Source: Lentzea aerocolonigenes (GTDB taxonomy: Bacteria > Actinomycetota > Actinomycetes > Mycobacteriales > Pseudonocardiaceae). Taken from it: 64,000 nt of DNA. Made by a program: the position numbers and the translations under genes. The stretch spans positions 479,848 through 543,847 of the forward strand of contig NZ_BBOJ01000002.1 in assembly GCF_000974445.1 (NCBI RefSeq), read 5' to 3'. Positions 8,383-16,352 of this stretch are shown here, piece by piece. The notes below the pieces were generated by a model that was not told the DNA's origin, did not search any database, and worked only from the letters and a program-made list of their open reading frames with translations. Every line of letters starts with the position of its first letter. Position 1 is the first letter of the stretch.

Positions 8383-10595
8383 TGGGGGCCGTGTTCGTCG
8401 GCGTCCGGCACCACAGTCCCGCCTGTGCCCGGCTGGTCGCCGCCACGATCGAGGAGCAGCAGCCCGCGTACGTGCTGATCGAAGGTCCCGCCGACTTCAA
8501 CGAGCGCATCGACGAGCTGCTGCTGGGCCACGAGCTGCCGGTGGCGCTGTTCAGCTACTCCGACGAGCACGCGTCGTGGTCGCCGTTCTGCGACTACTCA
8601 CCGGAGTGGGTGGCGATCACCGAGGCGCGCAGGTGCGGGGCGGAGGTCAGGTTCATCGACCTGCCCGCGTGGCACGAGGCGTTCCGGGACGTCAGCAACA
8701 GGTACGCCGACGCGGAACTGCGCTACGCCGAGGTGGTCGAGCGGCTGTGCGGTGAGTTCGCGGTCGACAACGTCGACGTGCTGTGGGACCACCTCTTCGA
8801 GTGCGAGGCCGAGCCGAAGGGGATGGACGAGTACTTCGACCTCCTGCGCGGCACGGCCACCGCGGACGACGGCGACTCGGCGCGCGAGGAGTACATGGCG
8901 AGCTGGGTGCGGGCGGCGGTGAAGGACGCGGGCGACCGGCCGGTCGTCGTGGTCACCGGCGGCTTCCACACGCCTGCTCTCAAGGCGAAGCTCGACGGCG
9001 GCCCGGAAGATGTCACGGGGTGGCCAGAAGTGCCGGAACGCGACCGAGGTGCCAGTTACCTCGTGCCGTACTCCCACGCGCGGCTGGACGCGTTCACCGG
9101 GTACCAGTCGGGCATGCCGTCTCCCGGCTACTACCAGCAGGTCTGGGAGACCGGGGCGCAGCGCGCGGCGGACTGGCTGGTCGAGTCGGTCGCGACACGG
9201 CTGCGCAGGAGGCAGCAGCCGGTGTCGACGGCGGACCTGATCGCCGCGCACACCCAGGCGGGCGCGCTGGCCCGGTTGCGCGGGCACGAGAACCTGGCGC
9301 GCACGGACGTGCTGGACGGGCTGACGAGCGCGTTGATCTCCGAGGACCTGACGCAGCCGCCACCGTGGACACGACGAGGCACGCTGCAACCCGGCGCTCA
9401 CCCCGCGCTCGTCGAGATGATCGCGGCGTTGCGCGGCGACAGGGTCGGGCGGCTGCACCCGAGCACACCGGCGCCGCCGTTGGTCAACGCCGTGCAGGAG
9501 CTGTTGCGCGCGCACGGGCTCGACCAGGAGGGCAAGATCGCGCTCGACCTCACGGACGCGGAGGCGTTGGAGCGCAGCAGGATCCTGCACCGTCTGCGGG
9601 TCTTGCGGATTCCCGGTTTCGAACGCACGAGCGGGCCGTCGGAGGGCGCGCAACCGCAGCTGGACGAGCAGTGGACGCTGCGGCCGACCGACGACCGGCT
9701 GGCGGCGCTGATCGAGGCCGCCGAGAACGGTGCCACGCTGGAGGAAGCGGCCGGGGTGGCGCTCGAACGCCGGTCCCGGAACGCGCCGCTGCGGCACCTC
9801 GCGGGCATCCTGTTCGACGCCGTGCTGTGCGGGATCTCCTCGGTCTCCGGCAGGGTCAAGGAATCCATCGACGAAGGCGTCCGGGAGACAGGTGACCTCG
9901 CGGCGCTGGGCCAGGTGCTGAGCGGTGTGCTCGGCCTGTGGCGGCACGACAGGGTGTTCGGCGGCAGGAAGGACCCGTTGCTCGGCGCGGTGATCGACGC
10001 GGGCACGGCCAGGGTGCTGTGGCTGGTCGAAGGGCTGCACGGCGGTCCGGCGCCGGCTGATCCGCACCGGCTCAAGGCGATGGCGGCGACCAGGGACGCC
10101 GTGGTGCACGCGAAGTCCGCGCTGTCGCTGGACGTCGTGGACGTCACGGGTGTGGCCACGCGCGTGAGCGACGACGCGCAGGCTCCGCCGGACCTGCGGG
10201 GTGCGGCGCTCGGGCTCGCCTGGTCGCTCGGCACCCAGCCGGACGTGCGGAAGGTGCGCGGCATCGAGGCGCTCGGCGACTGGCTCGCCGGGTTGTTCGC
10301 GGTGGCACGGGAAGAGGTGCTCGCGAGCCCTGATCTCGTCGGGGTGCTGGACGAGCTGGTCAGCGCGATGACCGAGGACGAGTTCCTGGTGGCGCTGCCC
10401 GCGTTGCGGCTCGCGTTCAGCTACTTCCCGCCCAGGGAACGGGAAACCATCGCGGCCACCGTCCTGAGCCACCGCGGCGTCGAGGGCAGTGCGAGAGGTG
10501 TCACCCGGCTGAACGCCGATCCGATGGTCGTGGCGGAGGCGATGGCGGTGGAGCAGCGCGTCGAGAAGCTGCTGGTGAAGGGCGGGCTGGCATGA
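8382..10595 (+). CDS. DUF5682 family protein (YehM-like)
   Basis: Start ATG shares a base with the MoxR stop (TGATG), giving 737 residues with N-terminus MGAVFVGVRHHSPAC. The N-terminal third has an alpha/beta look (VGVRHHSPACARLV, YVLIEGPADF, VVVVTGGFHTPALKAKL), reminiscent of GTxH/TraB-like hydrolase folds, followed by a helical C-terminal region. It belongs to the DUF5682 family that travels with MoxR, VWA and SWIM genes, as yehM does in E. coli. No catalytic mechanism is established. The conserved RHHSPAC and GGFHTP motifs are the obvious residues to test. The next gene starts inside this stop codon (ATGA at 10592), so coupled translation is likely. Confidence 0.82.
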   Translation: MGAVFVGVRHHSPACARLVAATIEEQQPAYVLIEGPADFNERIDELLLGHELPVALFSYSDEHASWSPFCDYSPEWVAITEARRCGAEVRFIDLPAWHEAFRDVSNRYADAELRYAEVVERLCGEFAVDNVDVLWDHLFECEAEPKGMDEYFDLLRGTATADDGDSAREEYMASWVRAAVKDAGDRPVVVVTGGFHTPALKAKLDGGPEDVTGWPEVPERDRGASYLVPYSHARLDAFTGYQSGMPSPGYYQQVWETGAQRAADWLVESVATRLRRRQQPVSTADLIAAHTQAGALARLRGHENLARTDVLDGLTSALISEDLTQPPPWTRRGTLQPGAHPALVEMIAALRGDRVGRLHPSTPAPPLVNAVQELLRAHGLDQEGKIALDLTDAEALERSRILHRLRVLRIPGFERTSGPSEGAQPQLDEQWTLRPTDDRLAALIEAAENGATLEEAAGVALERRSRNAPLRHLAGILFDAVLCGISSVSGRVKESIDEGVRETGDLAALGQVLSGVLGLWRHDRVFGGRKDPLLGAVIDAGTARVLWLVEGLHGGPAPADPHRLKAMAATRDAVVHAKSALSLDVVDVTGVATRVSDDAQAPPDLRGAALGLAWSLGTQPDVRKVRGIEALGDWLAGLFAVAREEVLASPDLVGVLDELVSAMTEDEFLVALPALRLAFSYFPPRERETIAATVLSHRGVEGSARGVTRLNADPMVVAEAMAVEQRVEKLLVKGGLA

Positions 10596-11695
10596 CGGAC
10601 CTGGAACGCTGGCGGCTCATCCTCGGTGAACCGGCCTCGCGGTGCACGGGCGGCTTGCAGGGTGAGGCGGCGCGCAGGGACGCCGCGCTGGAGTGGCTCT
10701 ACGGGCGCGATCCCGAGCTGGCCGAACGCGGTGTGCGCAAGGGCGGCAGCGAGGACTCGGTGCTGCAGACCGTCGACTGGCTGGACGAGGTCCACCACCT
10801 CTTCCCGCGCGAGACGATCGAACGCCTGGAGCGCGACGCGGTCGAGCGGTACGAGATCACCGACGTCGTGACGGATCCCGAGGTGCTGCAACGGATCGAG
10901 CCGAACCCCGCACTGCTGCGGGCGGTGCTGCGGACCAAGCACCTGATGAACCCCGCCGTGCTCGCGATGGCGCGCAAGATCGTCGAAGCGGTCGTGAAGC
11001 AGCTGATGGAGAAGCTCAAGACCGAGGTGCGCACGGCGTTCAGCGGCACGCGGTCACGCAGACCGAGCATCCACAAGAACTCGCGCAACTTCGACTTCCG
11101 CTCGACGATCAGGGCGAACCTCCAGCGCTACCAGCCGGAGGAGCGCAAGCTCGCGATCGAGCACCCGAAGTTCGTCTCCCGCACCAGGCGGCACGTCGAG
11201 CAGTGGCAGGTGATCCTGCTGGTGGACCAGTCGGGGTCGATGACCAGCTCGGTGATCCACTCGGCGGTCACCGCGGCCTGCCTGTGGGGGCTGCCGGGAC
11301 TCCGCACGCACCTGATCGCCTTCGACACCAACGTGGTCGACCTGACCTCCGACGTGACCGACCCGGTCGAGCTGCTGATGAAGGTGCAGCTGGGAGGTGG
11401 CACGGACATCGCCAAGGCCACGGCCTACGGGGCAGGGCTCGTCGACAGCCCGCGCCGCGCGATCGTGGCGATCATCAGCGACTTCTACGAGGGTGGCAAC
11501 GAGACGCACCTCGTGCGCACGGTGAAAGGCCTGTGCGAGCAGGGCACCCACGTGCTGTGCCTGGCGGCGCTGGACGAGGAGGCGAACCCGGACTACGACC
11601 GCGCGCTGGGCCAGCGGCTCGCCAACGCCGGCGCCCACGTCGGCGCGATGACCCCCGGCCAGCTCGCGGAATTCGTTGCGGAGAAGCTCAGGTGA
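10592..11695 (+). CDS. VWA-domain (CoxE-type) protein (YehP-like)
   Basis: ATG overlaps the DUF5682 stop; 367 residues. The first 200 residues are a charged helical region. The C-terminal von Willebrand A domain starts at WQVILLVDQSGSM, with the metal-ion-dependent adhesion site DxSxS at D212, S214 and S216; GGGTDIAKA supplies the downstream MIDAS threonine and IISDFYEG the acidic strand. VWA proteins encoded beside MoxR ATPases are their usual partners in metal-dependent protein remodelling. It overlaps the SWIM gene by GTGA at 11692, so the stoichiometry of the set is probably maintained by translational coupling. Confidence 0.9.
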   Translation: MTDLERWRLILGEPASRCTGGLQGEAARRDAALEWLYGRDPELAERGVRKGGSEDSVLQTVDWLDEVHHLFPRETIERLERDAVERYEITDVVTDPEVLQRIEPNPALLRAVLRTKHLMNPAVLAMARKIVEAVVKQLMEKLKTEVRTAFSGTRSRRPSIHKNSRNFDFRSTIRANLQRYQPEERKLAIEHPKFVSRTRRHVEQWQVILLVDQSGSMTSSVIHSAVTAACLWGLPGLRTHLIAFDTNVVDLTSDVTDPVELLMKVQLGGGTDIAKATAYGAGLVDSPRRAIVAIISDFYEGGNETHLVRTVKGLCEQGTHVLCLAALDEEANPDYDRALGQRLANAGAHVGAMTPGQLAEFVAEKLR

Positions 11696-13494
11696 CCAGA
11701 CCCGACCTGCTCGCCCTCACCCCCGACGCGCTCGCGGCGCTCGCCAACCGCGGTCTGGTGAAGCGCGCCGCCAAGGAGCTCGACGCCGGTGTCGTGCCCG
11801 CGCTCGACACCGATCCCGCCGGTGCCGTCCAGGGCAAGTTCCCGGACGGCACCACGACCACGTTGCCGCCGGGCACCACGCTCGACGCCGCCGGGTGCAG
11901 CTGCGGCGCGGCGGGCGTGTGCCGGCACCGCATTGCGGTGGTGCTCGCCTACCAACGCACTCAAGAGGCCACGGCTCCCGCCGAGCTGTGGTCGCCGAGC
12001 GCGGTCACGGACGCCGACCTGGCCGCGTTGATGGGCGAACGAACGCTGCGCCGCGCGCGCCGGGCGTTCCAGGCCGGTTACCGCGCCAAGCTCCGCCACC
12101 CGACCGCGGAGGACCAGACCGCGCAGGCGGAGCTCCCCACGTGCACGGTGACGTTCCTCGTGCCCGGCGACCTGTCGTACGTCCACACGGACGCCGTCAA
12201 CCGCGACGAGGCGACGGCGTTGGCGGTGTGGGCCTTCCGGGAGGCGGCTGACGCACAGGACACGGTCGACGTCGGCGGATCTCCCACCACCGCGACGGAT
12301 CTGACGGCGGTCACCGATCTGCTCGACCAGCTGCTGCTCGACGGCGCCACCAACGCGAGCGAGGTGCTGGACGTCGCGTGGCAGCGACTGCACCGCGACC
12401 TGAGCGTCCAGCGCCTGCACTGGCCGGCGGCGGTGATCACCGACCTGCTGGCCCAGCTCACCGCCTATCGCCGCAGAAGCGCGGACTACGAAGCCGAACG
12501 GTTCGCCGCGCTGCTGACCGAGCTGCACGCGAGGACCACCGCGACCGGGCCGCGCGCCGAGGTGCTCGGTCCGGACGAGCCCGCCGAGACACCGCTCAAA
12601 CGGGTCCGGCTGACCGCGCTGGGCGCACGTCTGCGCAGCGAGTCCACGGCGGACGTCTACTTCGCTTCCGGCGACGTGGTGCTGGTGCAGCGCGACACTC
12701 CCCTGCGCACCAGCCGGCAGCTGGCGGCGTCGAACGTCGTGTCCGAGTCGGCGACCCGCAGTGCGAGCCGCGCGGTGACGTTGAAGACCAGCCGGGTCGC
12801 GAAGACCTCGCTGACTCCGGTGGGGACGTCGTGGGCCGACCTGCCGCAGGCGCTGGTGATCGACGACTACGACGCGGCGGCCGCCCACCTCGCCGAGTTG
12901 CCGCCGCGCCAGGTCCGCGCGAGGGTCGAGGCGGAGCTGGTCCGGGCGGTCCGGGTCGCGGAGGTGTCCGGCCCGGCCTACGACCCCGCCGCGCAACGCC
13001 TCACCGCCACGCTGCACAGCGCCACCGGGACCACGTGCGTCCTGGAGGCGAACCACCGCGCCGTCGCGCCGAACTCCCTCGACGCGCTGGCGCAGGCGTT
13101 GCGCGCCAACCCGACGACGGTCACCGGTGCCGTCCGCCGCCACCGCGGCACGCTGGTCGTCGACCCGCTGGCCGTCCACACCGAGACCGGAGTGGTCGTC
13201 CTGGACCTGGCGGCGGATACGGCACCGCAACCGCTTCCGCCCGGCGTCACGGCCACCGACCCGTTGAGCGCGGCGGTCGACAGCGCTCTGACGGTGTTAG
13301 CCGAGGCCGCGCACCGCGGCCTGGACCACCTGACGGACAGCCTGCTCGCCCGCGTGCGCGAGGTCGGCACGCACCTGCACCGCACGGGTCTGCGCACGGC
13401 GGCGGCCCGCGTCACGGCGTTCGCCGACGCCCCGGCCGCGAGCACCTGGCTCGGAGCGCACCTGCGGCTGCTGGTCACCGCCGATGCCCGCTGA
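11692..13494 (+). CDS. SWIM zinc-finger protein (YehQ-like)
   Basis: GTG start overlapping the VWA stop; 600 residues. The SWIM motif CxC...CxH is complete at C69, C71, C77 and H79 (CSCGAAGVCRH), near the N-terminus. SWIM fingers bind zinc and mediate nucleic-acid or protein contacts. The rest is a long mixed helical and beta region without recognised catalytic residues. It is the last gene of the cluster, matching the yehQ position in E. coli. The final 198 bp are antisense to the end of the convergent TPR gene, an unusually large coding overlap. The function is unknown beyond membership of this set. Confidence 0.85.
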   Translation: MTRPDLLALTPDALAALANRGLVKRAAKELDAGVVPALDTDPAGAVQGKFPDGTTTTLPPGTTLDAAGCSCGAAGVCRHRIAVVLAYQRTQEATAPAELWSPSAVTDADLAALMGERTLRRARRAFQAGYRAKLRHPTAEDQTAQAELPTCTVTFLVPGDLSYVHTDAVNRDEATALAVWAFREAADAQDTVDVGGSPTTATDLTAVTDLLDQLLLDGATNASEVLDVAWQRLHRDLSVQRLHWPAAVITDLLAQLTAYRRRSADYEAERFAALLTELHARTTATGPRAEVLGPDEPAETPLKRVRLTALGARLRSESTADVYFASGDVVLVQRDTPLRTSRQLAASNVVSESATRSASRAVTLKTSRVAKTSLTPVGTSWADLPQALVIDDYDAAAAHLAELPPRQVRARVEAELVRAVRVAEVSGPAYDPAAQRLTATLHSATGTTCVLEANHRAVAPNSLDALAQALRANPTTVTGAVRRHRGTLVVDPLAVHTETGVVVLDLAADTAPQPLPPGVTATDPLSAAVDSALTVLAEAAHRGLDHLTDSLLARVREVGTHLHRTGLRTAAARVTAFADAPAASTWLGAHLRLLVTADAR

Positions 13495-14682
13495 CACGAC
13501 CGAGGAGGTCGGATCGATGCGTTGGGACAGCACGTTGTCCTCGGCGGCCTCGGCCGCCCGGCCGAGCCGTTCCAGCACGAAACCGCGGAGGTACGCGGCA
13601 CGAGCAGCACCCCAGCCCCCGAGCGCGATGCCGCGGCCGTAGGCGTCCAGCGCGTCGTCGAGCAGGCCGCACGCGGCCAGGGCGTCGCCCTTCAACGCCC
13701 ACGTCCTGTCGTCGCCCGGACTGAGCTCGACGAGCTCATCGGCGCACGCCACCGCGCGCTGCCCGAGACCGGCGGCGAGGTGGGTCCGCACGAGGAGGCA
13801 GTGCAGGGCGTAGGCCTCGTCCAGCCACGCCAGTCTGTCCATCTCGGCGTCGCCCGGCGTGGCCGAGGCCAGGCTTTCCAACGCCCGGCCGAGCAGTCGG
13901 TGCGTCTCCTGGATGTCGCGGCGCACGAACGGAACCGCGGCGATCGCGCGGTGCAGGCGTGCTCTGCTCAGCGCGCCGGTGAACCCGTTCTGGGGCCGCT
14001 CCGAGGCCGCCTTCACCGCGAGCGCCGCGCCGGCCTGCAGGGAGGTGGAGTCGACGCCGCGGGCAGCGGCGCGGAACACCACGAACAGCGCGAGGTCCCG
14101 CCGGGTCTCGGGAGGAAGCGAAGATCTGGCGCCGTGCAACGCCATCGCTTCCACCGCGGAGGCCGGGAGGTGGCACCGCAGCACGGCGAGCTGCTCCACG
14201 GCGAACTCGGGAGCGAACACGTGCCTGCGGGCGTCGATCACGGACAGTCCGATCACCGAGGCGGCGCGCTGCGGATATCCCAGGCGCAGCAGCAGATCGC
14301 AGGCCACGCGACGTTCGGCCGCGCTCAACGAGCCGGCGGCGTGCTCGTGCACCCGCCACCACAGTCCGGAGGCGAGGTCGGCGGGGAACGTCGTCATGTC
14401 CGCGCCGACGCCGTCGAGCCTTCCCCAGCTCGCCGCCGTGAGCAGCCGCAGGTGCGCGGAGGGTGGTGGTTCGAAACGCGGAACACCCGCTGACGCACCG
14501 GCGACGAACGCCTTCGCCATCGAGTGGGTGGTCCGCGCGTGCAGCGCGGAGGCAGGACCGGGAGTGGACAGGCCGGCGTAGACACCACAGGCGACGGGAA
14601 CGTCGGCGGTGCGCAGGGCACGCAGCCGGGCGGCCAGCGCGCGGGGACTCGGGTCGGTGCGGTACCGCGGCATCGCGGTCAT
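13297..14682 (-). CDS. TPR-containing protein with C-terminal run-on
   Basis: ATG at 14682 is preceded by GGGAGG at a 5-nt distance on the minus strand; 461 residues. The body is helical with tetratricopeptide-like units (AVACADELVELSPGDDRTWALKGDAL, LDDALDAYGRGIALGG, AAYLRGFVLERLGRAAEAAED), suggesting a soluble scaffold or regulator partner. It lies 15 nt downstream of an ArsR-like regulator gene on the same strand and is probably co-transcribed. After about residue 395 the sequence is basic and low in hydrophobics, and is exactly antisense to the SWIM gene, so the last 65 residues are probably a run-on after loss of an original stop near 13500. No function is recognised. Confidence 0.75.
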   Translation of the reverse strand: MTAMPRYRTDPSPRALAARLRALRTADVPVACGVYAGLSTPGPASALHARTTHSMAKAFVAGASAGVPRFEPPPSAHLRLLTAASWGRLDGVGADMTTFPADLASGLWWRVHEHAAGSLSAAERRVACDLLLRLGYPQRAASVIGLSVIDARRHVFAPEFAVEQLAVLRCHLPASAVEAMALHGARSSLPPETRRDLALFVVFRAAARGVDSTSLQAGAALAVKAASERPQNGFTGALSRARLHRAIAAVPFVRRDIQETHRLLGRALESLASATPGDAEMDRLAWLDEAYALHCLLVRTHLAAGLGQRAVACADELVELSPGDDRTWALKGDALAACGLLDDALDAYGRGIALGGWGAARAAYLRGFVLERLGRAAEAAEDNVLSQRIDPTSSVVSAGIGGDQQPQVRSEPGARGRGVGERRDAGRRRAQTRAVQVRADLAHAGEQAVRQVVQAAVRGLG

Positions 14683-14697
14683 GCGGGCCTCCCAGGT

Positions 14698-15618
14698 TCA
14701 GTTCAGCAGTTCCCAGCCACGTCTGGTCAGGCGGTGGCGGACCGACCGGCCGTTGCGGTGGGTGGAGACGAAACCCGCGGTGCGCAGTGCGGTCGCGTGT
14801 TGCGAGGCCGTCGGCAGGCTGACGCCCACGTGCTTGGCGAGTTCGGTGGTGGTGCGCTCGGACGTCAACGCCCGCAGCACGAGAGTGCGGGTGCGCCCGA
14901 GAGCGAGCTCGAGGCTCGCCCCACCCGGCTGGGGTGACGCGACGGGGTAGAAGAGCAGCGGCTGCGGTTCGGCGAACATCGACACCGCGGGCCGGGTCAG
15001 CCCGTTCAGCACCGGCACGATCAGCAGTCCGGTGCCGCGCAACGAGATCTCGGCGTCCCAGCCCAGCTCGACGTGCAACGCGGGTGAGGTCCACGAGATC
15101 GACGGGTGCAGGTTGCACAGCACGTCGCCCAGCCCGCGCGCCACCACCTGCGAGGACCGCAGGCGCACCTCGGCCTCGAACGCCTGGCGGGTGTCCGGCC
15201 AGTTCGCGCACAGCAGATCGCGGAAACCCGAGTGCAGCGCCGACCGCAGGTCCTGGCGCGAGGTCGGTGTGCCGGCCGCGAACGACCGCAACCACGGCGA
15301 CGTCGTGCCCAGCATGCTCGCGATCTGGTCACGCACGCGCGTGGCGGGCACGTCGAGCACCTGGCGCACGGCCTCGTCGAAGTCGGGGCGTGCGGAGTTG
15401 AAGAAGTCCGGGATGAACCGACCCGGCCGGACCAGCTCGGCGAGCGGGCGGATCTGCGGCAGCAGCATGCGGTCCCACTCACCGCTGTGCACCGTGAACA
15501 CCAGCTCGTACATCGGCAGCGGCGCCGGCGCGAACCGGGTGCGCGCGAGATCTTCCAACTCGAAGAGAATGGTCAATCCGCGGCCTTTGGGCGCGGATTC
15601 GGACATCACCATCGGCAT
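14698..15618 (-). CDS. ArsR/SmtB-type winged-helix regulator with long N-terminal domain
   Basis: ATG at 15618 follows GGGGGGAAG at a 5-nt spacing; a TTG seven codons upstream is less likely. 306 residues. The C-terminal 75 residues form a winged helix (LVLRALTSERTTTELAKHVGVSLPTASQHATALRTAGFV). The N-terminal 230 residues (LTILFELEDLARTRF, PMYELVFTVH) look like the DUF5937-type effector domain found in many actinobacterial ArsR-like proteins. The only strong palindrome nearby is the 12-bp inverted repeat at 15664-15699, about 45 bp upstream, a plausible self-binding site. It precedes and probably controls the TPR gene. The ligand is unknown. Confidence 0.85.
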   Translation of the reverse strand: MPMVMSESAPKGRGLTILFELEDLARTRFAPAPLPMYELVFTVHSGEWDRMLLPQIRPLAELVRPGRFIPDFFNSARPDFDEAVRQVLDVPATRVRDQIASMLGTTSPWLRSFAAGTPTSRQDLRSALHSGFRDLLCANWPDTRQAFEAEVRLRSSQVVARGLGDVLCNLHPSISWTSPALHVELGWDAEISLRGTGLLIVPVLNGLTRPAVSMFAEPQPLLFYPVASPQPGGASLELALGRTRTLVLRALTSERTTTELAKHVGVSLPTASQHATALRTAGFVSTHRNGRSVRHRLTRRGWELLN

Positions 15619-15663
15619 GTGCTTCCCCCCGGAGTGCAACCTCTTCCGAAGGTACGCAGATGT

Positions 15664-15699
15664 CGTTGTCCAGTGTCAGTGCTGTTCCACTGGACAACG
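15664..15699. promoter_or_regulatory. 12-bp perfect inverted repeat upstream of the ArsR-like gene
   Basis: CGTTGTCCAGTG (15664-15675) and CACTGGACAACG (15688-15699) are perfect complements around a 12-nt centre; a third GGACAAC copy follows at 15705-15711. It sits between the 3' end of the TetR gene and the start of the ArsR-like gene. It could be a terminator of the former or, given the extra half-site, an operator of the latter. Confidence 0.55.
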
Positions 15700-15714
15700 T
15701 CCGCCGGACAACTT

Positions 15715-16269
15715 TCAGACGAGCGGCCCCGACTGTTCGGTGAGCTTCAACAGCAGATCACGAGTCTGCAGGCGCTCCTCCTCCGGCTCCTGACCACGCC
15801 ACAGCAGATCCGCCAGCGTCACTCCGTCGAGTGCACGGGAAATGAGGTCGGCACGCTGCGGGTGCAACCCGTCGGAATCGGTTTGCTGCCGCCAGCGGGC
15901 CGCCGCCACGTCCAGGCACTGCTGGAGTTCGGGAACGCCGATCAATGCCGTTACGACAGACGGGTGAGACCACAGGCCGGCGGGTTCGAAGGTCGCGCGG
16001 ATGTGCGCGCGGGTCCAGCGCCCCGGCGTGTCCTCGGGTTCGAGAAGGCTCTCGACCGTCGTGTCGTAGTGGTCGAACCACGCGTCGATGAGGCCGACGA
16101 TCAACGCCTGCTTCGTGCGGAAGTGGTGCAGCAACCCGCCCTTGGAGACACCGGCCTCCTTGGCCACCGCGTCGAGGCTGACACCAGGTCCGTGTGCGAT
16201 CAACGCGCGCGCCGCCGCCTCGATCACTTCACGGCGCGTACGGGGCGCATTGCGCAGTTCTCCGGGCAC
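15715..16269 (-). CDS. TetR/AcrR family repressor of the adjacent MFS efflux gene
   Basis: GTG start; 184 residues. The N-terminal DNA-binding domain is typical (RREVIEAAARALIAHGPGVSLDAVAKEAGVSKGGLLHHF, residues 10-50); the rest is the ligand-binding helical domain. It is divergent from the MFS transporter gene with 83 bp between the starts, where a 14-bp palindrome lies. On the minus strand TAGGTT (16281-16276) lies 6 nt before the GTG, suggesting a leaderless transcript. The classical arrangement implies a drug-responsive repressor of the transporter and of itself; the inducer is unknown. Confidence 0.9.
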   Translation of the reverse strand: MPGELRNAPRTRREVIEAAARALIAHGPGVSLDAVAKEAGVSKGGLLHHFRTKQALIVGLIDAWFDHYDTTVESLLEPEDTPGRWTRAHIRATFEPAGLWSHPSVVTALIGVPELQQCLDVAAARWRQQTDSDGLHPQRADLISRALDGVTLADLLWRGQEPEEERLQTRDLLLKLTEQSGPLV

Positions 16270-16297
16270 GTGGTCAACCTATCGTTTTGTCGAGCCG

Positions 16298-16311
16298 ACC
16301 GTCCAGACGGT
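16298..16311. promoter_or_regulatory. Predicted TetR operator
   Basis: ACCGTC-CA-GACGGT is a perfect inverted repeat in the 83-bp gap between the divergent TetR and MFS genes. Its position between both promoters is what a repressor of both directions would need. Confidence 0.7.
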
Positions 16312-16352
16312 ACGTTAGCTTGCAGACCAGATGGTCGGCAAAGGGGGAAGTC

